Below, piece by piece: positions 24,997 to 34,862 of a stretch of DNA of 64,000 bases. Location of the stretch: positions 124,001-188,000 of the forward strand of contig NZ_JANUQM010000011.1 in NCBI RefSeq assembly GCF_030386795.1. Direction: 5' to 3'. A program made the translations under genes and the position numbers. Under the pieces are notes generated by a model. That model did no database searches. It saw only the letters and a program-made list of their open reading frames with translations, and was not told the DNA's origin. Origin of the DNA: Streptomyces sp. S.PNR 29 (lineage in GTDB: Bacteria; Actinomycetota; Actinomycetes; Streptomycetales; Streptomycetaceae). The stretch's first letter is position 1; every line of letters begins with the position of its first letter.

Positions 24997-27869
24997 CTGC
25001 CGATCGACCGCAGAGGGTTCCTGACCGCCGCCGCGCTGACGGCCGGTGCCGTCGCGATGCCCGGTTTCTCCGTCGGCAGGGCGGCCGCCGCCGTACCCCC
25101 CAGGTCACGCTCCCCGACCGGGGCATCTACGACACCGCCACCGCGTCGGCGTGGACCGACGGGTTCGTGACCGGCAACGGTGAGTACGGAGCCGTCTACT
25201 ACGGTGCGCCGCCACTGGAGAAGGTCATCTTCAACCACCATCGGTTCGTCCTGCCCAACGGCACCCGCACCATGTCGCCCCCGGTGATCGCGGACCGGCT
25301 GGCGTCCGTGCGGGACAAGGCACTCGCCGGTGACTACGCCGGAGCGCAGACGACGTTCTCTTCCGGCTGGAGCCTGCGCTGGACGCAGACCTACCACCCC
25401 GGATACGAACTGCAGCTGAGCACCCCGGGCATGACCACCGTCAACAACTTCGCCCGCGTCACCGACTTCCGCACCGGCGAGGTCACCCACACCTGGACCG
25501 ACAGCAACGGCACCTGGAAGCGCCACGCCTTCGTCTCCCGCGCCGACAAGGTCATCGTCCACGAACTGCTGCCCGCCACCGGCCGTACCGTCGACACCAC
25601 CATCGGCGTCAACACCGCACTCGACGGCGTCCCCACCAGCGTCGCCTTCTCCACCACCGCGACGGTCAGCAACGGCGACGGCTACCTCGACCTGCGCGGC
25701 ACCTACCCCTCCGGCGGCGCCTACGGATACGAGGGCGTCACCCGGGTCGTCGCCACCGGCAGCGGCTCCTCCGTCACCGTCAACGGGCAGAGCCTCGTGG
25801 TCGCCAAGGCCACCAAGGTGCTGCTGCTCACCAAGCTGGGCCGGTACGAGACGCCCACCGGCTGGAACACCCAGCCCCTGCAAACCGCCCTGGCAGGCCT
25901 TACCGCCGACTACGCCACCTTGCTCGCCCGGCACGCCCCCCTGCACCAGGCGATGTACGACCGCTCCAGCATCGACCTGAACGTCTCCACCACCGACCGG
26001 CAGCTGTCCACCAGCGAGCTCATCGCGCGGCAGAACAGCAACACCTCCGCCATCGACGTCGCACTGCTGGAGCGGATGTACGACTCGGGCCGGTACTTCT
26101 TCGTCAGCTCCAGCGGTGTCCTGCCACCGCGCCTGACCGGCATCTGGACCGGAACCTGGAACGGCTCCTGGGCGGATGACCTCACCACCGACGCGAACGT
26201 CAACTTCCAGGTGGCGGGCGGCAACATCCTCGACCTCACCGAGGCCATGCAGGGCTACTTCGACCTCGTCCTCGGCCAGCTGGACGACTGGAGGACCAAC
26301 GCCAGGAACATCTACGGCACACGCGGCTTCCTCGCCCCCATCCGTACCGACGGCGAAGACGGCCACATGCTCCACTTCGACGGGGGTTTCCCGGGGCAGA
26401 CCTGGATCGGTGGCGCGGACTGGCTGCTGTACCCGCTGCTGGAGTACTGCCAGGTCACCGGCGACAGCACCTTCTACCGCACCAAGCTGGCCCCGGTCCT
26501 GATGGAACTGGCCCTGTTCTACGAGGACTTCCTCACCCGCACCGACGCGAACGGCAAGGTCGTCTTCGTCCCGTGCTTCTCCGTGGAGAACAAACCCGGC
26601 AACACCAACCAGTACCTGTCGATCAATGCCACCGGGGAGATCGCCGCAGGCCGTCACGCCCTCCAAGCGGCCATCGACGCCGCCAACACTCTCGGTGTCG
26701 AGCAGGGCAGCGGTCAGGGTGTGGCGCGCTGGACCGCTCTGCTGGCCAGACTTCCCGACCACCGGGTCAACAGCGACGGGGCGCTGGCCGAATGGGCCTG
26801 GCCCACCCTCACCGACCACTACAACAACAACCACGCGCAGCACATGTACGGCGCCTGGCCCCTCCACGAGATCAACCCGGAGGACGAGCCCGACCTCGTT
26901 CTGCGCGCCCGCAGGGCCCTGGACCTGCGCGGCGACGAGACACAGGCGGCCCACGGCGCGATCCACCGGACCTTCGCCCGCGCCCGCCTCAAGGACGGCC
27001 CCGGCGTCTACGCGAACCTACGGAAGATCCTCGGCAACAACATGGTCTTCAAGTCGCTGATGACGTCGCACAACCCCAACCTGACGATCTACAACGCGGA
27101 CGCGGCCCACGCCCTGCCCGCGATGCTCGCCGAGTCCTTGGTCTACAGCCGGCCCGGCATGCTGGAGATCCTCCCCGCGCTTCCCGACCAACTCCCGAAG
27201 GGCACCATCAAGGGCGTACGGGGCCGCAACCGCATCCGCGTGGAGAGCCTTGTCTGGGACACCGCGGGCCGCACCGCCACAGTCGTCGTGACCTCCGACA
27301 TCACCCAGGACATCACCCTCGTCTGCCGGCGCGGCATGACGTCGGTGAGCACCTCGGCGACGGTCACCTCCTCCTTGCTCGGCAGCCACGCACGCGTCGT
27401 CTCCCTCACCGCCGGCACCAGGACGACCATCGCCATCGGTCTGCTGACGGGCACGTTCCGCCTGGTCAACCGCAGAAGCGGGACGGTGCTCGACATCAAG
27501 GACGGCTCCACCGGCGACGGTGCCCCCGCCATCATCTGGCCGTGGAACACCGGCACCAACCAGCAGTGGCGGTTCCTGCCCAATCACGACGGATCCTTCC
27601 GTCTGGCGTGCGTCAAGAGCGGCAAGCTCCTCGAATGCCCCGGCGGGTCGACTACGCAGGGCCAGGCACTCGACCAGTCGGCGGACACCACCGGACCACA
27701 CCAGTGGTGGAAGCTCGTCCCCGCCACGAGCGGCTACCACCGCCTCGTCAACGTCAAGAGCGGGATGTGCGTGGACGCCTCCAACGGCAACACGGCCGAC
27801 GGCACCCCGCTCATCCAGTGGCCACCCAACACCGGCAGCAACCAGGAGTGGCAGATCGTCCCCGTGTGA
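24997..27869 (+). pseudogene. GH95-like alpha-fucosidase/galactosidase, signal peptide out of frame
   Basis: A Tat signal peptide (DRRGFLTAAALTAGAVAMPG, ending near AAAAV) is readable from about 24997 but lies one frame away from the catalytic body. The shift is at the six-C run near 25100; one additional C would join ...AAAVPP to QVTLPDRGIYDTA. The body (to 27869) resembles GH95, with a beta-sandwich start (TGNGEYGAVYYGAPPLEKVI), the catalytic-site segment TTDANVNFQVAGGNILD and the HAQHMYGAWPLHEINPEDE helix, then a C-terminal ricin-type lectin closely related to that of the GH29 genes. No ATG, GTG or TTG precedes the signal peptide in frame; CTG at 24997 is the only candidate. This is either a real loss-of-export mutation or a homopolymer sequencing error. 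Confidence 0.75.
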
Positions 27870-28097
27870 GGGGCAGACAGGGCTTTCCGGATGCCGCGGA
27901 CCAGAGTGCAATGGGGTGAACACACGAAAGATTGACGGGAGTTCCGAAGATCGAGTACGGTCCGCTCACTTCCTCGCGGTTGAAGCGAGCGAAGTGATGC
28001 GACCGGTCTGTTCGCGCATTCAGCCAAGGATTCCCGGCGTGCGCCTGCCGTTCGCGCCGTGCCGCCTCCCACACCCCCATGTCAGTAAGGGCTCACC

Positions 28098-29006
28098 TTG
28101 TCGCGCTCGCAACGTCTCAGAAGTCTGTCCGCACTCGCCGTAACCGCTTTCAGCGCTGCCGTCGTCCCGCCGGCGCTCGGAGCCGGCCCGGCAAGCGCCA
28201 CGGGATCAGAGGGGTGCCAGTCCGCCACCGTGCAGTACCGCATCGTCGGTGCCGACGGGAACGTCGTAGGTGCCGACTGGACCTCGCAGGGCGGGCTCTA
28301 CCTCTGGAAGACCGCACCCGGCACCGTAGAGGTCCGGCTCGCTCCCGGCCAGACGGTCGGGGACGGCTGCAAGTACCCCGTCTCCCTCGCCGAATACACC
28401 ACGGAAGGGCCGGACTGGTACTCCTCCGGTCGCCAGACGCTGGTCGACAAGGCCACGGTCTACCTCACCGCCGCCGACGTCGCCGGCACGGACGACTCCG
28501 GGCGGACCTGGCAGAAGCTGAGCGTGAAGACGCCCGACTGCTACGGCCAGATCGATCTGTACGGCGACGACGTCACGTACGACGGCGGCACGGGTGAGGG
28601 GCACGGCCCCGCGCCGTACGAGCCCGACGGCGTCGTCACGCCGAACCACCTGATAGCGGCGTGGAACGGCGGCGAGAAGCCGTGCACCCCGAAGACGCCG
28701 GAGTCGCCCACCCCGACCCCGTCGGAGCCGGCGCCGAGCACTCCCGCCACCCCCACGACGCCCGCGGGAGAGACGACCCCGCCGTCCACCGACAAGCCGC
28801 CGACGAAGCCGCCCACGACCCCGGACGTTCCCCCGCTGGAGTCGACGCCGCCCACCACCCCGGCACCGACGCCCAGTGACAGCACGCCGCCCCTGGCGGA
28901 GACCGGCTCCAGCACGCCGGTCGGGCCCGTCGTGGGCGGTGCGGCCCTGGTGGTCGCCGTCGGAGCCGGCGTCCTGTTCGTGACGCGCCGCACGCGTCGC
29001 TCGTGA
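28098..29006 (+). CDS. LAETG-anchored secreted surface protein
   Basis: TTG at 28098, with AAGGGC upstream, starts a 302-residue protein. It has a Sec signal peptide (about residues 1-36, ending ASATG), a ~165-residue extracellular domain containing paired cysteines (EGCQ, DGCK, PDCYG, KPCT) and a Pro/Thr/Ser-rich stalk (about 195-265). The tail is a sortase signal: LAETG, a hydrophobic helix (VGGAALVVAVGAGVLFV) and a basic end (TRRTRRS). LAxTG is the usual signal of actinobacterial class E sortases. It is probably displayed on the cell wall. Its place among glycan hydrolases suggests glycan or plant-surface binding (inference). The N-terminal domain was not recognised. Confidence 0.8.
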   Translation: MSRSQRLRSLSALAVTAFSAAVVPPALGAGPASATGSEGCQSATVQYRIVGADGNVVGADWTSQGGLYLWKTAPGTVEVRLAPGQTVGDGCKYPVSLAEYTTEGPDWYSSGRQTLVDKATVYLTAADVAGTDDSGRTWQKLSVKTPDCYGQIDLYGDDVTYDGGTGEGHGPAPYEPDGVVTPNHLIAAWNGGEKPCTPKTPESPTPTPSEPAPSTPATPTTPAGETTPPSTDKPPTKPPTTPDVPPLESTPPTTPAPTPSDSTPPLAETGSSTPVGPVVGGAALVVAVGAGVLFVTRRTRRS

Positions 29007-29119
29007 CGGCAGCGCGACAGTTCGCTTCCTTCCGCTGAACGGGACCGCCGTCGCGGTGCAACACCGGCAGGTGACCGGTCTCGGCGTGACTTCCGGGGCC
29101 GGACGCCTGGTCGCCGAAC

Positions 29120-29159
29120 GGGGCCGTAGTGACCCGATGTACCTGGTCGCTACGGCCCC
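29120..29159. terminator. Hairpin between surface protein and second GH29
   Basis: GGGGCCGTAGTGACC and GGTCGCTACGGCCCC pair over 15 positions with one mismatch around a 10-nt loop. It lies between convergent genes ending at 29006 and 29213. Confidence 0.75.
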
Positions 29160-29212
29160 TGCGCGGCCGGTCCCCTGGGGGCGGGGAGCCGGAACATCAC
29201 CGCGCGGCACGG

Positions 29213-31557
29213 TCAGAGGGGCACGACCTGCCAGTCCTGGTTGGGCCCTCCGGTGGCCGGCCACTGGATGACCGGGGCTTTGTCCGCGGTGGACGCGTCC
29301 TTCACGTCGGCACACCAGCCGTTGCGCACGTTGACCAGTGTGTGGTAGCCGCTGGCTGAGGACGGGACCAGCTTCCACGACTGGTTGTCGCTGCCGCTGT
29401 CCGTCGACTGGTCGAGGGCCGCGCCCTGGGCTGACCCGTCCGGGCTGTTCAGCACCTTGTGGCTCTTGACGTTGGACAGCCGGTAAGAGCCATCGATATT
29501 CGGCAACAGCTTCCACTGCTGGTTGGAGCCGCCGTTCCAGGGCCACTGGATGATGGCGCCGCCGTCGGCGGTCGAGCCGTCGCTGACGTCCATCACCTTG
29601 CCGCTCTTGCGGTTGACCAGCTTGAAGTTACCCAGGTCCGCGACGAAGGGCCGGTCGAAGACCTCCAGGTTGCGGATCGACGCCCACACCCCGGCGGGTA
29701 GCCCGGTGACCGTCACCCGGACGTATCGGGCGCTCGCGCGGAAGAGGGCGACCTGCACCTGGGCGGTGCTCGTGGTGGCGGTCCGGTCGGCCAAGGTGGT
29801 CCAGGTACTGTTGTCAGTGGACCCCTCGATCTTGTACTGGTAGTTCTTGCTGTCCATTTCCCAGGCGATACGGGTGCCGGTGAGGGACCTGGTCGAGCCC
29901 AGGTCCACCTTCAGCCACTGTCCCGTGTTGCCGTTGCCGGCGCACCAGCGCGTCGCGGTGGAGCCGTCGACGGCCTTCGCCGCGGTGTGTTGCCCTTGGA
30001 CGTCTCCTCGCTGCTGGCTGTAGCGGTCTTGCCGGCGGCGATGTTCGCCGGCTGCACGGAGCGGTCCAGCGTGACGCCGACGACGCTGTCCTCGGGGATG
30101 CGGGTGCGGTTGATACCGCTGATCGTCACCGTGCCGTCCGAGCCGGTGCTGTACGAGAGGTCGGCACCCGTGGCGACATCGAAGACGCGGGTGACCTGCG
30201 CGTCACCGATGGACGGGGTGGTGAAGCCGGTGCCGCTGTAGCCGGGCAGCAGATGGACGTAGAAGGTGTTGTCCTTGTACGTGAAGCCGTACCGGCCGTC
30301 CATCGGTTCCCACGGCCCGCCGCGCGTGCCGTAGACGGCCTGGCCACAGGTGGACAGGAAGGACCCGACCCTGCGCACCGCCGCGGCCTGGTCGGCGGGG
30401 ATCACGCCGGTGCGGTCGGGACCGACGTTGAGGAGGACGGTCATGTTGCGTACCCAGGAGTTGACCAGGATGTTCATGATGGTGCCGAAGCTCATCACGG
30501 GTGCCCCGGCCTTGTAGCCCCAGGTACCGCAGATGGTGAAGTTCTTCTCCACCAGGCGTCCGGTACGCATGGGCCCGGAGGGGATCGAACCGCCCTCCTC
30601 ACTGAGGTAGTCGCCCATCCAGCCGGAGCGCGGGTTGACCACAATGTCCGGCTGGTGCTTGCGGACCAGGCCCATCACGCCGAGGGGTCGGCCCGTGGCG
30701 GAGTCGGTCTCGCTGTAGGCGGCGTCCACCGGCCACTGGTTGGTGCTGTCGCGGAGCTTGCCGGGTTCCCAGAAGAATGCGGCGTCCGCGTCCGAGCCGC
30801 GCTGGCCCAGCCAGCCGCCGTCCCAGTAGATGTCGTCGATCTTGCCGTACTGGGTCATCAGCTCCTTGACCTGCTGGTACACCTCGTTCTTCATGATCCG
30901 CGCGTTCTCCTTGTGCGCGGGATCGGTGGTGTAACCCCATTTGTTGGGCAGGCAGTTGGTGCCCGTGACGTCGTAGTAGCCGGGATAGCGCCAGCTCATC
31001 GGGGAGTAGTAGAGACCGACTTTGAGACCGGCGGCGCGTACGGCGGTGACGTACTCACCGATGAGGTCCCGCTGCATCGGGGCCTGGCCAGCGTGGAAGG
31101 CGTTGGGGTGGGCGGACGGCCACAGGGCGAAACCATCGTGGTGACGGGTCGTCAGCACTGTGTACTTCGCGCCCATGTCCTTGGCCAATTGGGCCCAGTC
31201 GGCCGGTTTGTAGGTGCTCGCCGTGAACTGCTCGCCGGTCGCGTCGGTGAAGTACTTCCTGTAGGTCTCGGGCGGGACGGCGGCGTTCTCCATGTACCAC
31301 TCGCCCTTGGCGGTGCCGGAGTAGACGCCCCAGTGGATGAACATGCCGAGTTTGGCGTCCTGGAGCCACTGGATCTTCTCGTCGGACTGCTGCTCGATGT
31401 CCAAGTCGGACTTGGGGATCCGCAGCGGGGGAAGGGGCAGCGGCTGGGCGGTGGTGGCGGCGTGCGCGGGGGCCGCGAGTGTCGGCGAAACCGCTGCGGC
31501 AACCGTCATGGCGGCCATGCCGGTCAGCACTCTGCGGCGACTGATCGGTTGGGGCAA
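29213..31557 (-). pseudogene. Second GH29 alpha-L-fucosidase, frameshifted
   Basis: TTG at 31557, six bases after GAGGAGAG, starts a Tat signal peptide (SRRRVLTGMAAMTVAAAVSP, ending AHAAT) and a GH29 barrel with LGMFIHWGVYSG, TTRHHDGFALWP and DDIYWDGGW. At about 29986-29991 an ACACAC microrepeat on the coding strand carries two extra bases relative to the paralogue at 22547, so the frame is lost at the start of the F5/8C domain. The rest (F5/8C and ricin lectin, VDLGSTRSLTGTRIAWEMD to DWQVVPL) is intact in another frame to 29213. Without the insertion the protein would be 780 residues, one longer than its paralogue. A truncated but possibly still catalytic enzyme could be made from the first frame. 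Confidence 0.85.
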
Positions 31558-32313
31558 GGTTCTCTCCTCACTGTTCACAGAACAGCACGGGCGTGGGTGA
31601 GGCGCAGCCTCAGAAGGTGGGGGTGTGGAAGTCCCGGTCAGCGCCTCGTGGCGCGCCACACGAGAGTGGGGACATGGGATGATTTTGTAGACCCTCAAAC
31701 GACTACTGTCCAGGGATGTGACGAATATGCTCCGTATTGGATGGCTCTATGGGTGCTGCCAGCGATAGTGATCTTTGGACATGGGATGTATCTATCGGTG
31801 GGTGCCTGGCCAAGGACGGCGGCGTCGTCCAGGTGAATCCAGTTCCACGGACCACCGATACCGACGGAGTGCAGAGCCGCGTCGACGACAGGTGGAGTCG
31901 CTCGTTGGGCATCCGTGACCAGGTGGAGGCCGACGCGATCGGCGGCAGCGGCAGTGACGCCAGGAAGCGCCAGCAAGGTCGCGTCAGCTGTATCAAGCAG
32001 GTCGCGTTGACGGGTCGCGTCACTGCGCTCGCCGAGCGCAACCGCCCCGTGGGCGCCGCGACCCGCGGACGTCAAGGGTATTGACGGCTCCCTCTCCCTC
32101 CCACTTAACTTTGGCCGACTTTACGAACGGCGTTCGCTATTTCGGACGAACCGGCGCTGGTGTCGACCCTCCGCAGGCCCCCTGTCCCTGGGCCAAGAGA
32201 GAAGTCGCCCGATAGCCGCGCCCGTCCCCTCAGCACTCACACCCTGCTGCCCATGCCATCCCACCGCGCCCTCTCACCGGACGGTGGCATGAGCACAACG
32301 ACAGGAGACGTAC
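31558..32313. other. 756-bp gap upstream of GH29 and GH43 genes
   Basis: This divergent intergenic region is longer than expected. Reading frames at 31695-32084 on both strands are open but show no recognisable domain and no good ribosome-binding site. The segment CGAAC-GGC-GTTCG (about 32123-32135) is a small inverted repeat that could lie in the promoter of the GH43 gene. The AT-richer stretch around 31680-31790 looks like non-coding or remnant DNA. Confidence 0.4.
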
Positions 32314-33747
32314 ATGTCCGCGCTCCGCGCACGGCTGGCGGCGATATTGCTCGTCGCGTGCCTCCTCTTCTCAGGTCAAGCCCTGATCACCCCCCAGTCG
32401 GCCGCCGCCGCAGACCCCGGCTACCTGATGGTGCACTTCACCGGGGACGGGTCGACCGGTCAGCAGATGTACCTCTCGCACAGCACGGACGGCCTGCACT
32501 GGAACGACCTCAACGGCGGGGGCATGGTCCTGCGCTCCACGGTCGGCACGAAGGGGGTGCGTGATCCCGCATTCGTGAAGTCCCCCGACGGCAGCAAGTA
32601 CTGGATTGTCGCCACCGACCTGTGCATCGGCTGCGGGCAGAACTGGGACAGCGCCGTGAACAACGCCAGCCGCAACCTCGTGGTGTGGGAGTCGACGGAC
32701 CTGGTCACCTGGTCGCAGCCGTGGCTGCTCAACGTCGCCGGCGCGATACCCGACGGCCGCAACGCCTGGGCTCCAGAGGCGATCTGGGACCCCGAGACCA
32801 ACGACTACGTCCTGTACTGGGCGACGAACGCGACGCTGAACGGTGTGCTGAAGCACCGTATCTACTACGCCCGCACCAGCGACTTCCGCACGATCACCAC
32901 TCCACAGGTCTACATCGACCGTCCCGGCACCCAGAACATCATCGACACCCAGATCGTCGAGGTGCCGGCCGGCGTCGGCTCCTACCGGTACGTACGGGCC
33001 TCCGGCGATGGGCAGATAACCCTCGAAGGCAGCAACTCGATCCTCGGCACGTGGACGAACCTCGGCAACCTCTCCGGCATCGGCCTTACCGGATCCCAGG
33101 TCGAAGGCCCGATGTGGATGAAGTTCAACGGCACCGGCAAGTGGGCACTCTACCTCGACCAGTACGCCTCAGGAGGCGGCTACATGCCGGTCCTGACGAC
33201 CGACCCGTCCAACCCTGCCGCGTACCAGAAGCCGGCGTCGACCAGCTACAACATGGGCGGCACGAAGAAGCGCCACGGCTGGATCCTGAACCTGACGGCC
33301 GCTGAGGAGAGCCGCGTCCTCGCACGCTGGCCCAACACCGCGGTCAACCGGCTGCAGTCGTACAACTTCCAGGACCGGTACGTGCGGCACGCCAACTTCG
33401 ACGTGCGCATCGACCCGAACGTCAGCCCCGTCGACGACTCCCGCTTCCGGCTGAGGCCCGGTCTGACGGGCTCGGGCACCGTCTCCTTCGAGTCGGTGAA
33501 CTTCCCCGGGTACTTCCTGCGGCACTCCAACTACGACTTCCAGCTGGTGTACAACGACGGCAGCAGCCAGTTCGCCGCGGACGCCACCTTCCGTCGGGTC
33601 GCCGGGCTCGCCGACTCGACCTGGTCGTCGTTCCAGTCGTACAACCACCCCGACCGCTACATTCGCCACTACGCGTACGAACTGCGGCTGGACCCGATCA
33701 CCACGGCTACGGGACGCAGCGACGCCACCTTCCGCGTGACGAGCTGA
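32314..33747 (+). CDS. GH43-type hydrolase with AbfB (CBM42) module
   Basis: The 477-residue secreted protein has a Sec signal peptide (about residues 1-33, ending SAAAAD). A five-bladed propeller of the GH43 type follows (HFTGDGSTGQQMYLSHSTDG, VRDPAFVKSPDGSKYWIVAT, NAWAPEAIWDPETNDYVLYW, VEGPMWMKFNG). A C-terminal AbfB beta-trefoil (about 345-477) has repeated arabinose-site motifs such as DRYVRHANFD, GYFLRHSNYD and DRYIRHYAYE. AbfB modules bind arabinofuranosyl side chains, so an arabinan- or arabinogalactan-acting alpha-L-arabinofuranosidase is likely. ATG at 32314 follows AGGAG. Intact, unlike several neighbours. Confidence 0.85.
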   Translation: MSALRARLAAILLVACLLFSGQALITPQSAAAADPGYLMVHFTGDGSTGQQMYLSHSTDGLHWNDLNGGGMVLRSTVGTKGVRDPAFVKSPDGSKYWIVATDLCIGCGQNWDSAVNNASRNLVVWESTDLVTWSQPWLLNVAGAIPDGRNAWAPEAIWDPETNDYVLYWATNATLNGVLKHRIYYARTSDFRTITTPQVYIDRPGTQNIIDTQIVEVPAGVGSYRYVRASGDGQITLEGSNSILGTWTNLGNLSGIGLTGSQVEGPMWMKFNGTGKWALYLDQYASGGGYMPVLTTDPSNPAAYQKPASTSYNMGGTKKRHGWILNLTAAEESRVLARWPNTAVNRLQSYNFQDRYVRHANFDVRIDPNVSPVDDSRFRLRPGLTGSGTVSFESVNFPGYFLRHSNYDFQLVYNDGSSQFAADATFRRVAGLADSTWSSFQSYNHPDRYIRHYAYELRLDPITTATGRSDATFRVTS

Positions 33748-33849
33748 CCCCACCGACAGGGATGCCGGCGGTCTCGCGCTCACCGTCCGCTCGGCGGGAG
33801 CGCGAACCCCGGCAGTGGTTGCGCACAACCTGGCCAACGGGCCTGTGAG

Positions 33850-34172
33850 GGATTCTTCCCGCATGGCTTCGACGGGGGTCTTGTCTCCGAGCGCGACGCG
33901 GGGTCGACCGTTGAGTTGTCAGGCGACCTCGCGGAAGTCCCGGGCGGTGTGTCCGGACAGGCCGGTGCCCTTGGGAGCGTCTTCCTGAGCTGGGGGCGGG
34001 ATCTGGGCTGTCTGCGTGACCGACAGGTTGCGCACGTGCGGCGCTTTCATCCGTCCCGCAAGTGGATCAGGCGGACGTAGCGGGTGGGGCACTCGCCCAG
34101 GGTGCCGATCGCCGAACTCTGTCCCCGGCCGACGATGAGGTCGCCCTCCGAATGCCGGTTGCGTCCGGTGCG
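33850..34172 (-). pseudogene. IS30-family transposase remnant
   Basis: The minus strand encodes EGDLIVGRGQSSAIGTLGEC, then PTRYVRLIHL (about 34050-34172), the core IS30 DDE segment containing the first catalytic aspartate. After an internal deletion and frameshift it continues PKGTGLSGHTARDFREVA, a TGA stop, and QLNGRPRVALGDKTPVEAM (33850-33965), the IS30 C-terminus. The stop replaces an expected CGA codon. The N-terminal helix-turn-helix region and terminal repeats could not be recognised, although degenerate sequence continues to about 34700. The element is inactive. Confidence 0.7.
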
Positions 34173-34669
34173 GAGCTTGGCTTCGCGGCGTCCGAGGAGA
34201 CCGGAGAACGGGGCCTCTGCTGCGGTGACCACCGCTCGGTGAGCTCCTCGCGTACCAGCGTCCGTAGCGGCTCCCTCCTCGATCCCCACGGCCGGCCCGT
34301 CCACCGAAGCAGTGCAACCGTCGCCCGAGTTGGGCACCCGCGGCCCCGCGAAAGTCGCCGCCCACCGACGCATCGTCGGCAGGACGGATGCAGTCCCACA
34401 CCACCTGCCAAGCAGTCGCCACCGCCTACAGGGCATTCGCGGGTACGCGTCCTCCGGCGCAGGCGGGGCCCTCCCTGCTGCGGATCTCAGCACATACAGG
34501 CCCGACGCCTTGGCCCTCCCCGCCATCACCGCCTCCTCCCGGAGCCGGCGCCGGCTGCTCGGGGAGACGTCCTCCGGCGCCCTGGCCTTTGGAAGATCGA
34601 TGCACTTGTCGCGGGCAGCGGTCCCGCGATCACCACATTGCCGCGTCCGCACCGACTGTCGACACGTGT
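34173..34669. other. Degenerate spacer between IS30 remnant and LacI gene
   Basis: About 500 bp with no convincing coding frame. It may contain the decayed N-terminal half of the IS30 transposase, since the recognisable C-terminal part ends just before it, but no motif supports this directly. Confidence 0.35.
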
Positions 34670-34681
34670 CGAACCGGTTCG
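34670..34681. promoter_or_regulatory. Distal LacI operator CGAACCGGTTCG
   Basis: A perfect 12-bp palindrome with central CG, identical to the proximal copy at 34818-34829. The two are 148 bp apart, a distance compatible with DNA looping by a tetrameric LacI protein. Confidence 0.6.
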
Positions 34682-34779
34682 CCGCACGCTCCCGCCCATG
34701 CATCAGTGCGGTGCTGCTCACCGCATGACCTTTCACCACCTGCCGGTTTCTGGTCTGTTACAGAAGTGTGCCCAAGGGA

Positions 34780-34829
34780 TTGACACTCGCACGGTCAGCT
34801 CTTACCTTCCCATCACGCGAACCGGTTCG
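34780..34829 (+). promoter_or_regulatory. LacI gene promoter with operator CGAACCGGTTCG
   Basis: TTGACA (34780-34785) and TACCTT (34803-34808) are spaced by 17 bp, a good vegetative promoter. The perfect palindrome CGAACCGGTTCG (34818-34829) lies about 10 bp past the -10 box, where a bound repressor would block initiation. Autorepression by the gene at 34863 is likely. Confidence 0.7.
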
Positions 34830-34862
34830 ATGGAATTGAACCAACTCGACAAAGGAGTCGCC

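Noticed and set aside
31695..32075. Minus-strand frame with LALPGVTAAAADRVGLHLVT
   Set aside because: Faintly suggests a transposase or helix-hairpin-helix piece, but no conserved motif could be confirmed, so it was not called as a gene.
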